A DNA stretch of 64,000 nucleotides. It comes from Aquabacterium sp. A7-Y (GTDB taxonomy: Bacteria > Pseudomonadota > Gammaproteobacteria > Burkholderiales > Burkholderiaceae_C). The stretch lies in NCBI RefSeq assembly GCF_026153205.1, contig NZ_JAPFBW010000013.1:123340-187339 (forward strand), in the 5' to 3' direction. The stretch's first letter is position 1. The number at the start of each line of letters is the position of its first letter. The notes beneath the pieces were generated by a model that saw only the letters and a list, made by a program, of their open reading frames with translations, made no database searches and was not told the DNA's origin. This document shows positions 33,979 through 41,325 of this stretch, piece by piece. The translations under genes and the position numbers were made by a program.

Positions 33979-34761
33979 ATGTCCTTCGAGTTCTTCAGCC
34001 TGACCGATCCGGGTCGCGCCCGCGACAACAACGAAGACTCGGTAGCAGTTGACGAACAGGCCGGGCTGGCCGTGCTCGCCGATGGCATGGGCGGCTACAA
34101 CGCCGGCGAGATCGCCAGCGGCATGGCCACCGCCTTCATCAAGTCCGAGCTGGGCCGCTGGCTCACCGAGGCCGCCGGCAACGCCAGCGACACGGATGTG
34201 CGCCGCGCGATGGACATCTGCGTCGAGAACGCGAACCGGGCGATCTTCAACGCCGCGAACTCAAATCCGCAGTATTCCGGCATGGGCACTACGCTGGTGC
34301 TTGCGGTCTGCCGGGAAAGCCGCCTATTGATGGGGCACATCGGTGACTCGCGCGGCTATCGCTTCCGCAACGGCCGGCTGACGCAGATCACCAAGGACCA
34401 CTCGCTGCTGCAGGAGCAGATCGACGCCGGCCTCATCACGCCCGAGCAGGCCGCCTACTCCTCGAACAAAAACCTCGTGACCCGTGCCGTCGGGGTGGAA
34501 GACAGTGTGCTGCTGGAGACCCACCTTCACGACCTGCTTTCCGGGGACACGATACTTCTGTGTTCGGACGGACTGTCCGACATGATCAGCGACGACCAGA
34601 TCGCCGCCGTGTTGCAAGGCACCAACGACTTGCGGGAAGCCGGCGCCGGCCTTGTGGCCGCCGCCAATGCCGCAGGCGGACGGGATAATATCGCCGTGGT
34701 ACTGGTGCGTGCCCAGGGGACCGCAACTACCGGCCGCTCATGGTGGCCGTTCAGACGCTGA
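33979..34761 (+). CDS. PP2C-family Ser/Thr protein phosphatase
   Basis: About 260 residues, Mn2+/Mg2+-dependent phosphatase that would reverse the neighbouring kinase. Motifs: RDNNEDS (about 15-21), VLADGMGGYNAGE (metal Asp), GTTLVLAV, HIGDSRGYRFR, LLCSDGLSD and GGRDNIAVVLV near the end. All metal-binding aspartates are present. ATG 33979 is 24 bp after the kinase stop; a GTG at 33955 abutting that stop is an alternative. Cytosolic, no signal peptide. Confidence 0.95.
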   Translation: MSFEFFSLTDPGRARDNNEDSVAVDEQAGLAVLADGMGGYNAGEIASGMATAFIKSELGRWLTEAAGNASDTDVRRAMDICVENANRAIFNAANSNPQYSGMGTTLVLAVCRESRLLMGHIGDSRGYRFRNGRLTQITKDHSLLQEQIDAGLITPEQAAYSSNKNLVTRAVGVEDSVLLETHLHDLLSGDTILLCSDGLSDMISDDQIAAVLQGTNDLREAGAGLVAAANAAGGRDNIAVVLVRAQGTATTGRSWWPFRR

Positions 34762-34806
34762 TGACGAGCCGAGCAGCGTCACAAGACATATCCAAAGAGG
34801 TCTAGC

Positions 34807-35487
34807 ATGGGGAAACTGGTTGTTTCGCTCGACGGGGTGGTGATCAAGGAAGTCCAGCTCACGAAGGACAAGACCACCCTCGGACGGCGTCCCTACAACG
34901 ACATCGTCATCGACAACCTGGCCGTCAGTGGCGAGCACGCGGTGCTGCAGATGGTGGGTCAGGACGTTTTCATCGAAGACCTGAACAGCACCAACGGCAC
35001 CTACATCAACGGCAAGGCCATCAAGAAGCAGTTGCTCACCCACAACGACACGGTCGAGATCGGCAAGTACAAGATCAAGTACATGACCGATGAGGTGAAC
35101 GACTACGAAAAGACCATGGTGATGAAGCCGGGCAGCACGCCCGGCCTGCCGGCCAGCGCCCCAGGCGGCAGCCCGTCGCCGCTGAGTGCGCCGTCCGCTT
35201 TCGGCGGCCTCGGGGGCTCGCCGGTGCCGTCTGCCTCCATCAAGGTGCTCAACGGTGCCGCCGCGGGCCGGGAAGTGAGCCTGACCAAGGTCGTCACCAC
35301 CGTGGGCAAGCCTGGTGTGCAGGTCGCCTCCATCACCAAGCGGCCGGGCGGCTATGTGTTCGCTCACGTCGAAGGGGCGATGAAGCCGACCGTCAACGGC
35401 AGCCCGGTGGGCAACGACCCGCTGCACCTGAAAAACGGCGACGTCATCGAACTGGCCGGCACGCAAATGCAGTTCGTGCAGTCCTGA
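34807..35487 (+). CDS. FHA-domain protein with second degenerate FHA
   Basis: 226 residues. The N-terminal FHA domain (about 20-95) has the phosphothreonine-binding set: LGRRPYNDIVI, SGEHAVL and NSTNGTYING. A Pro/Gly/Ser-rich linker (about 115-140) leads to a second FHA-like beta domain (about 142-226) that keeps NGAAAGREVSL and VNGSPVGNDPLHLKNGDVIEL. That second domain lacks the Gly-Arg and Ser-x-x-His residues and so probably cannot bind phosphothreonine. Likely adaptor and substrate between the kinase and PP2C on one side and the cyclase on the other. The start follows AAAGAGGTC. Confidence 0.9.
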   Translation: MGKLVVSLDGVVIKEVQLTKDKTTLGRRPYNDIVIDNLAVSGEHAVLQMVGQDVFIEDLNSTNGTYINGKAIKKQLLTHNDTVEIGKYKIKYMTDEVNDYEKTMVMKPGSTPGLPASAPGGSPSPLSAPSAFGGLGGSPVPSASIKVLNGAAAGREVSLTKVVTTVGKPGVQVASITKRPGGYVFAHVEGAMKPTVNGSPVGNDPLHLKNGDVIELAGTQMQFVQS

Positions 35488-35551
35488 AACCCGGTCCTGC
35501 AGCGACCGGGGCCCACGCAGCCCGGCCGGCGCTGCGGCAGCCAGCCCTGCG

Positions 35552-37798
35552 ATGAACCTCCTGTCTTCGTGGCCCCGTCTGGCCTTTGCCGCCGCGGCGC
35601 TGCTCGTGATGCTGCTGCATGCCAGCGGCCTGGTGCCGCTGGAGCCGGTGCGCCGGCTCGATGCCGTGCTCTATGACATTCGCCTGAGGGCGACCCTGCC
35701 CGAAACGCTCGACGAGCGTATCGTGATCGTCGACATCGACGAGAAAAGCATGGCCGAGTTCGGCCGCTGGCCCTGGGGCCGTGACCGCATGGCCCAGCTG
35801 ATGCGCGAGCTGACTGGGCGCCAGCAGGTGCGTCTGGTCGGCTTCGACATCGTCTTCGCCGAGCCCGACCGCAGCTCGGGATTGCCCCAGCTGGAGCGCC
35901 TCGCCCAGCACGAGCTGAAGGACCAGCCGCAGTTCCAGGCCGAGCTGGGCAAGCTGCGCCGCGCCCTGGACCATGACGCGTTGTTTGCCGACGCTTTGCG
36001 CGGCCAGCCGGTGGTGCTGGGCTACTACTTCAGCAGCGATCGCGAGGCACGCAAGAGCGGCGCCCTGCCGCAGCCGGTGATGGAGCGCAGCGCGCTCGGC
36101 GGCAGGCCGGTGCGCTTCACGCGCTGGGACGGCTACGCCGCCAACCTGCCGTTGCTGGCCCGGGCGGCGCCGCAGGCCGGGTTTTTCAACTCGCTGCAGG
36201 ACGGCGACGGCGTGGTGCGCTCCGTGGCCCTGGTCGCCGAACACGAGGGGCACTACTACGAATCGCTGGCACTGGCGATGTTCCGGCGCCTGCTGGGCCA
36301 GCCCCAGGTGGTCCCCGGCTTTCCCCAGGAACGCTGGCTGCCGCGCAGCTACCAGGGGCTGGAAAGCCTGCAGTTGCACGGCCCGGGGCAACGCGTCGAT
36401 ATTCCGGTCGACGCGCGGGTCGGTGCGCTCGTGCCCTACCGTGGCCCCGGTGGGCCGGAGGGCGGCTCCTTCCGCTACCTGTCGGCGGCCGAGCTGCTGA
36501 ACGGGCGCCTGGCGGCCGGGCAGCTCAAGGACAAGATCGTGCTGGTCGGCACGACGGCGCCTGGCATGTACGATCTGCGGGTGACCCCGGTGGGCGAGGT
36601 CTATCCGGGCGTCGAAGCGCATGCCAACCTGCTGTCGGGCCTGCTGGACGGCCGCCTGCCGGTGCAGCCCGACTACGCGCTCGGCTACGAGGTGCTGATG
36701 CTGATCGTAATGGGCGCGGGTCTGACGCTGCTGCTGGCGCGCCTGGCGCCCTGGCCGGCGCTGCTGGCGACAGCGGGCGTCCTGGTTGGGATGATCGGCC
36801 TCGACTTCTGGCTCTACTCGGCGCACCAGCTGGTGATGCCGCTGGCCTCGATGCTCCTGCTGGTGGCGCTGCTGTTCGCCGCCCACGTGGCTTACGGCTA
36901 CTTCTTCGAGGGCCGCTCGCGGCGCGAGCTGGACCGGCTATTCGCCGGGCATCTCGCGGCGCCGGTGATGGACGAGATGGCACGCTCGGACGGCCGCTGG
37001 AACAAGGCAGCGATCAGCACGCCGCTGACGGTCCTGGTCTGCGACCTGCGCCACTTCACCCAACTCTCGCAGCAGCTCCCGGCCGAGCAGGTGCCCGAGC
37101 TGCTGCGTTGTTTCCTGGGCGCGATGACCGAGGTGGTGCAGCAGCACCGCGGCACCCTGGACCAGTACGTCGGCGACTCGCTGGTGGCCTTCTGGGGCGC
37201 GCCCCTGGCCGATCCGCATCATGCCGCCCAGGCGGTGGAAGCGGCTCGCGCCATGGTGGCGGCGCTGGCGCCGCTCAATGCGGAGCTGCGGGGGCGCGGT
37301 TTGCCGGAGGTCACGATGGGGATCGGGCTGAGCACCGGGATGAGCTGGGTCGGGGACCTGGGCTCCGAGCTGCGGCCGAGCTACTCGGCGCTGGGCGAGC
37401 CGGTCGAGCTGGCCTTGCGGCTGGAGGCCCTGAGCCGCAGCTACGGCCTCGAGATCCTGGCGAGCGAAGGCACGCGCGACGCCGCCAACCAGCTGCCGTG
37501 GCAGGAGGTGGACCGCATCCTGCTCAAGGGCCGCGAGCGCCCGCTGACCCTCTACACGCCGCTGCCGGCCGCGCCGGCCGAGGACAAGGCGCTGGCCAGC
37601 GAGCTGATGGCGTGGCATATGGCACTGAAAGCCTACCGGGCGCAGGATTGGGACCAGGCGGACGTCCAACTGTTGAATTTGCAACGCTTGAATCCCGGCA
37701 AGCGGCTGTACAGTCTGTTTGCCTACCGCGTCTCCCATCTGCGCAAGCACCCGCCGGCCGCGGGTTGGGACGGCGCCTTCAGCGCTGATTCGAAATAA
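35552..37798 (+). CDS. CHASE2-domain class III nucleotidyl cyclase
   Basis: 748 residues. A membrane helix (about 8-28), extracytoplasmic CHASE2 domain (about 30-370; IVDIDEKSMAEFGRWPWGRD, close to that in the kinase) and three membrane helices (about 375-450) precede a cytoplasmic class III cyclase domain (about 488-670). Both metal aspartates are present (Asp499 in VCDLRHFT, Asp542 in YVGDSLVAFWGAP). The Lys that normally precedes YVGD for purine recognition is Gln (LDQYVGD). The transition-state Asn of the VNxAxRLE motif is Glu (PVELALRLEAL), with the Arg kept. It may make cAMP or another cyclic nucleotide, or have low activity. The C-terminal 60 residues look TPR-like. Followed 28 bp later by a phosphodiesterase. 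Confidence 0.9.
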   Translation: MNLLSSWPRLAFAAAALLVMLLHASGLVPLEPVRRLDAVLYDIRLRATLPETLDERIVIVDIDEKSMAEFGRWPWGRDRMAQLMRELTGRQQVRLVGFDIVFAEPDRSSGLPQLERLAQHELKDQPQFQAELGKLRRALDHDALFADALRGQPVVLGYYFSSDREARKSGALPQPVMERSALGGRPVRFTRWDGYAANLPLLARAAPQAGFFNSLQDGDGVVRSVALVAEHEGHYYESLALAMFRRLLGQPQVVPGFPQERWLPRSYQGLESLQLHGPGQRVDIPVDARVGALVPYRGPGGPEGGSFRYLSAAELLNGRLAAGQLKDKIVLVGTTAPGMYDLRVTPVGEVYPGVEAHANLLSGLLDGRLPVQPDYALGYEVLMLIVMGAGLTLLLARLAPWPALLATAGVLVGMIGLDFWLYSAHQLVMPLASMLLLVALLFAAHVAYGYFFEGRSRRELDRLFAGHLAAPVMDEMARSDGRWNKAAISTPLTVLVCDLRHFTQLSQQLPAEQVPELLRCFLGAMTEVVQQHRGTLDQYVGDSLVAFWGAPLADPHHAAQAVEAARAMVAALAPLNAELRGRGLPEVTMGIGLSTGMSWVGDLGSELRPSYSALGEPVELALRLEALSRSYGLEILASEGTRDAANQLPWQEVDRILLKGRERPLTLYTPLPAAPAEDKALASELMAWHMALKAYRAQDWDQADVQLLNLQRLNPGKRLYSLFAYRVSHLRKHPPAAGWDGAFSADSK

Positions 37799-37826
37799 AT
37801 ACCTTCTCTTAGGAAAGTTCCCGCGG

Positions 37827-38588
37827 ATGAAAGTCCGGGTATTGGGTTGCTCGGGAGCGATCGCAGCAGGCTGCAGGACCACGTCCTTTCTGCTCGACGA
37901 CGACCTGCTCGTCGACGCCGGCACCGGCGTCGGCGACTTGACGCTGGACGAGCTGGCCTGCATCGACCACATCGTGGTCAGCCATTCGCACCTCGACCAC
38001 ATCGTCTCCATCCCGCTGCTCGCCGATGCGGTGATGAAACGGCGCAGCGCGCCCATCACTGTGTATGCCTTGCAGCAAACGCTGGACGCGCTGCGCAAAC
38101 ACGTGCTGAACGGCGTGATCTGGCCCGATTTCACGAGACTGCCCTCGGTCGAGCATCCGGCCTTGAAGTTCGAGGCCGTGAGCGTGGGCCAGCAGCTGGA
38201 GATCGCCGGCAAACGCGTCGAGGTGCTGCCCGCCGAGCACACGGTGCCCGCGGTAGGGTACGCCGTGCAGGGAAGCGCCGGCTGGTGGGTCTACACCGGC
38301 GACACGGGGCCCAATCCGGCCCTCTGGCCGCTGCTGGCGACACGCCCGGTCGCGATGCTCGTCATCGAGACCGCCTTCAGCGACAGTGAGCAGGAACTGG
38401 CCAGGATCAGCAAGCACCTGTCGCCCAGCACGCTGGAATCCGAGCTGGCGGGCTTGCGGCAGGACGTGCCGGTCTACATAACACATACCAAACCGGGCGA
38501 GATGGACTGCATCTCCGAACAGACCCGGGCCCTGGCAAGCGGGCACCAGGCGACCCACCTGGAAGCGGGACAGCACTACGAAGTCTGA
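37827..38588 (+). CDS. Class II 3',5'-cyclic-nucleotide phosphodiesterase (MBL fold)
   Basis: 253 residues. A metallo-beta-lactamase-fold hydrolase with the class II cyclic-nucleotide phosphodiesterase signature HSHLDHI (about 50-56, metal ligands), further ligands in AEHTVP (about 138) and YTGDTGPN (about 156), and THTKPGEM near the end. Predicted to hydrolyse the product of the cyclase encoded immediately upstream. Cytosolic, no signal peptide. ATG 37827 gives the family start MKVRVLGCSGAI; a purine-rich AGGAAAG is upstream at a long distance. Confidence 0.85.
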   Translation: MKVRVLGCSGAIAAGCRTTSFLLDDDLLVDAGTGVGDLTLDELACIDHIVVSHSHLDHIVSIPLLADAVMKRRSAPITVYALQQTLDALRKHVLNGVIWPDFTRLPSVEHPALKFEAVSVGQQLEIAGKRVEVLPAEHTVPAVGYAVQGSAGWWVYTGDTGPNPALWPLLATRPVAMLVIETAFSDSEQELARISKHLSPSTLESELAGLRQDVPVYITHTKPGEMDCISEQTRALASGHQATHLEAGQHYEV

Positions 38589-38604
38589 AATCGGTTCCAG
38601 GAGG

Positions 38605-38619
38605 TGACAAATATTGTCA
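38605..38619. promoter_or_regulatory. Palindromic upstream site for pilA
   Basis: TGACAA-ATA-TTGTCA, perfect 6-bp arms, about 95 bp upstream of the sigma-54 promoter. TGTC-containing sites are used by the enhancer-binding regulator PilR in Pseudomonas, and another TGACA lies at about 38635. A role as the upstream activating sequence is inferred; no pilSR genes are in the window. Confidence 0.5.
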
Positions 38620-38713
38620 GCTTCCCGGGCCGGATGACAGGACGGGTCCCCCGGGAGACAGCCCCGGTCGCCCGGATCGTGCAGGAAATCACGCCCTCGG
38701 CGCTGTAACCCCC

Positions 38714-38729
38714 TGGCACACCAACTGCA
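38714..38729 (+). promoter_or_regulatory. Sigma-54 (-24/-12) promoter of pilA
   Basis: TGGCACACCAACTGCA matches the RpoN consensus TGGCAC-N5-TTGCW at all but one position, with correct GG/GC spacing. It lies 39 bp upstream of the pilA start. Type IV pilin genes are classically RpoN/PilR-controlled. Confidence 0.85.
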
Positions 38730-38768
38730 TTGTGAAAAGCGCTTCCCCTAACACCTGAAGGAGTACTC

Positions 38769-39272
38769 ATGAAGCAGATGAAGTCTATGAAGCGCGCCGC
38801 CCAGAAGGGCTTCACGCTGATCGAGTTGATGATCGTCGTGGCGATCATCGGTATCCTGGCGGCCGTGGCTCTGCCGGCGTATCAGGACTACACCAAGCGC
38901 GCCAAGATGTCGGAAGTGATCCTGGCGGCCTCGGCTTGCCGGACCGTCATCACGGAGGTGTACCAGTCGCTTTCTTCGGGCGCCACGGTCAGCGAGAACG
39001 GCTGGGGCTGCGAGACGACGGGGGCCACCTCCAAACACGTCGGACTGGTGGAGACCGACGCGGACGGCGTGGTCACCATTACCGCAGCCGGCTTTAATGA
39101 CGACACCATCGACGGCAAGCAAATTATCTTGACGCCCTTTTCCGACGTTGGTCTGACTCAAGCGATGGACTCGGCAACCGACGGCGGCAAACAAGTGGCG
39201 GGGTGGAAGTGCGGCCCGGCTGCTACCGATGGAGTTCCTGCCAAGTACCTGCCTGGCTCGTGCCGCGGCTAA
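38769..39272 (+). CDS. pilA: Type IV major pilin
   Basis: 167 residues. Prepilin with a 14-residue basic leader ending in Gly before [18 protein letters not shown]; the Gly(-1) and Glu(+5) required by the PilD prepilin peptidase/methylase are present. Residues 30-55 continue the hydrophobic pilin spine; the globular domain has Thr/Ser-rich stretches ([14 protein letters not shown], plausible O-glycan sites) and a C-terminal Cys pair (WKCGPA ... PGSCRG) for the D-loop disulfide. Strong AAGGAGT ribosome site, sigma-54 promoter and intrinsic terminator make it a monocistronic unit. Confidence 0.95.
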   Translation: MKQMKSMKRAAQKGFTLIELMIVVAIIGILAAVALPAYQDYTKRAKMSEVILAASACRTVITEVYQSLSSGATVSENGWGCETTGATSKHVGLVETDADGVVTITAAGFNDDTIDGKQIILTPFSDVGLTQAMDSATDGGKQVAGWKCGPAATDGVPAKYLPGSCRG

Positions 39273-39300
39273 TTCGCGGAAGACCCTAGGCTTCCACAGA

Positions 39301-39327
39301 AGAGGTGCCCTAGGCACCTCTTTTTTT
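39301..39327 (+). terminator. Intrinsic terminator after pilA
   Basis: AGAGGTGCC (39301-39309) and GGCACCTCT (39313-39321) form a perfect 9-bp stem with loop CTA and a run of seven T (39321-39327). The next gene's ATG is only 13 bp further, so that gene depends on read-through or starts within this zone. Confidence 0.92.
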
Positions 39328-39340
39328 GCACCGTTGCACC

Positions 39341-41317
39341 ATGCTGCCTCACATCCCGCATCGCTTTTTCGCCGCCGCCACCCCATGGATCGTCGCTATT
39401 TTGGCGACAGTGCTTTGGTCCATGGCGGCAGGCAAAGACGTCAGCTGGGACGTGGTCAACCATCATCTCTATCTTCCTTTTTCCTGGCTCTCGGGACGCA
39501 CGGACGCGGATCTGTTCCCGGTCGGCCCGCAGAGCTATCAGAATCCCCTGGCTTACGTGCCGTTCTACGTCATGGTCGTCTCGGAGTGGCCTGCGTGGAG
39601 TATCGGTCTCGTCCTCGCAGCCCTCCACTCGGCAAATCTTGTGCTTCTGTGGCATCTAGCGCTTTGCCTCTGGAAGGACCAGCATCAGCAGCGGCTGTGG
39701 GCATTCATTGCCACCGCCCTCGGCGGAATAACGCCCGTCTTTCTGCAAAACGCAGGAACGTCCTCGATCGATCCCTTCACATCCATCCTGGTCCTTGGCG
39801 CCTTGTTATGTGTGATCCATCCCGGAGCGGCAAAATCCGACCGGGCGATGGTGGGAGCGGGGCTCCTGGCGGGCTTCGCCTTTGCCTTCAAGCAGAGTAA
39901 CGCGACTTATTGCCTCGCCCTTGCGGGTGTGCTGCTTTTACAGCCATGGACCGGCACGAGGAAGCTTCACACCGTTCTCCTTTTTGGATTGGGAGGTATC
40001 GCCGGTGCTGCTGCTGGGATCGGTTGGTGGAGCTGGATGCTCTGGGAACGATTCGGCAATCCGCTCTTCCCGCTTCTCAACGATATTTTTCAATCACCTT
40101 ACGCGCCGCAGCAGCCGATGCTCGCTGATCGTTTCCGCCCGCACACCGGAATGCAGTGGATTTCTCGCATTTGGGAAATGGCCTGGTTGAAGCGATTCAT
40201 CTACCAGGAGATCTTCACTCCTGACATTCGTCCAGCGGCTGCTCTGAGCGTCGCGATGATCGGCTTGGCCGGAGCAGCGCTGCGACGCCTCGGCGTCTTG
40301 GCAACGAGCGCGAGCGCGGCGGGGTGGACCCGTGTCGACACCAGTCTCACTGGTTTCGCGCTGATCAGCTACGTCCTTTGGCTTTATACGTCGGGCAATG
40401 GCCGCTACGGCTTGCCGCTACTGATGGTTTGCGGCGTCCTACTCGCGCGCTGGGCCTGCCTTGCGTTGCCGCAGGCGGTCGCACGCATTGCCCTGCTGGT
40501 CATTGGCGTATCCCAAATGCTGTACTTCTCGTCAGCCGGAGATGTGCGTTTCGTACCTAAACCCTGGGACGACGAGTCCTACCTGGATGTTCAGGTGCCG
40601 GATCGCTTGAAGGCAGAACCGTTCCTGCATCTGACGCTTGGGCTGCAAACGAACGGTGTAGTTGCTCCGTTTCTCCACCACGGCGGCGCAATGATCAACC
40701 CTATCGGACAACTTGCCTTGCCGATGGACGGTCCCACCGGGCATGAGCTGAAACGCCGGCTGAAACACTGGGAAGGTCGAACTCGATTTCTCTTCCCCGC
40801 GTTTTCGATGGAGGACCCCAAGATAGGCCCCAAGGTGTCGGTGCTGCTCTCGGATGCCTTGTATCGCTTTGGTCTGGATGTGGATTGGAGCGACTGCGAA
40901 ACTATTGTGTTCGGCAACCCCTCCGCCGGTAGCGGGCTCTGGGCGACCTCGCTACACGGTGAATATCGAGACGGAAAGATCGGCCGACGCCTTTTGAGTT
41001 GCCGCGCCGCTCCTATCCAACGCGTATGGCCAAACTACGAGGCGGAGAGAAAAGCCGCCGAAGCAGTGTTCCACAAGCTTGAACGCACCTGTCCTCGCAT
41101 ATACGGCCCCCCCGCGATGGCAACCGACCGTGGGGTGCTGCAATGGCAGCGCTTCTACCCGAACACCGACGCCATCGTGTCGGTGTCCGAGACCGCGGGC
41201 GTGATCGTCCAGCACGGACGGCGCAACATCGACCAGTACCTTGGCTCCATCGAAGAAGTCATGCAAGGAAAACGGCCCATCAATTGCGAGATGTGGTCCC
41301 TGTTGGCACCGGACTGA
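39341..41317 (+). CDS. Polytopic GT-C-like membrane protein (candidate pilin glycosylation)
   Basis: About 658 residues with ten or more membrane helices (to about 410), then a C-terminal soluble domain (about 420-658). An acidic pair early in the first loop (SWDVVNHHLYLPFSWL) recalls the catalytic aspartate of GT-C lipid-sugar-dependent transferases. The family is not certain. ATG 39341 lies 13 bp after the pilA terminator and has no visible ribosome site; a TTG at 39326 is possible. The base composition is visibly more A/T-rich than the surrounding genome, suggesting transfer. The position directly after pilA suggests pilin modification, as for TfpO/TfpW in Pseudomonas, but the homology is not shown. 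Confidence 0.55.
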   Translation: MLPHIPHRFFAAATPWIVAILATVLWSMAAGKDVSWDVVNHHLYLPFSWLSGRTDADLFPVGPQSYQNPLAYVPFYVMVVSEWPAWSIGLVLAALHSANLVLLWHLALCLWKDQHQQRLWAFIATALGGITPVFLQNAGTSSIDPFTSILVLGALLCVIHPGAAKSDRAMVGAGLLAGFAFAFKQSNATYCLALAGVLLLQPWTGTRKLHTVLLFGLGGIAGAAAGIGWWSWMLWERFGNPLFPLLNDIFQSPYAPQQPMLADRFRPHTGMQWISRIWEMAWLKRFIYQEIFTPDIRPAAALSVAMIGLAGAALRRLGVLATSASAAGWTRVDTSLTGFALISYVLWLYTSGNGRYGLPLLMVCGVLLARWACLALPQAVARIALLVIGVSQMLYFSSAGDVRFVPKPWDDESYLDVQVPDRLKAEPFLHLTLGLQTNGVVAPFLHHGGAMINPIGQLALPMDGPTGHELKRRLKHWEGRTRFLFPAFSMEDPKIGPKVSVLLSDALYRFGLDVDWSDCETIVFGNPSAGSGLWATSLHGEYRDGKIGRRLLSCRAAPIQRVWPNYEAERKAAEAVFHKLERTCPRIYGPPAMATDRGVLQWQRFYPNTDAIVSVSETAGVIVQHGRRNIDQYLGSIEEVMQGKRPINCEMWSLLAPD

Positions 41318-41325
41318 GCATCACC

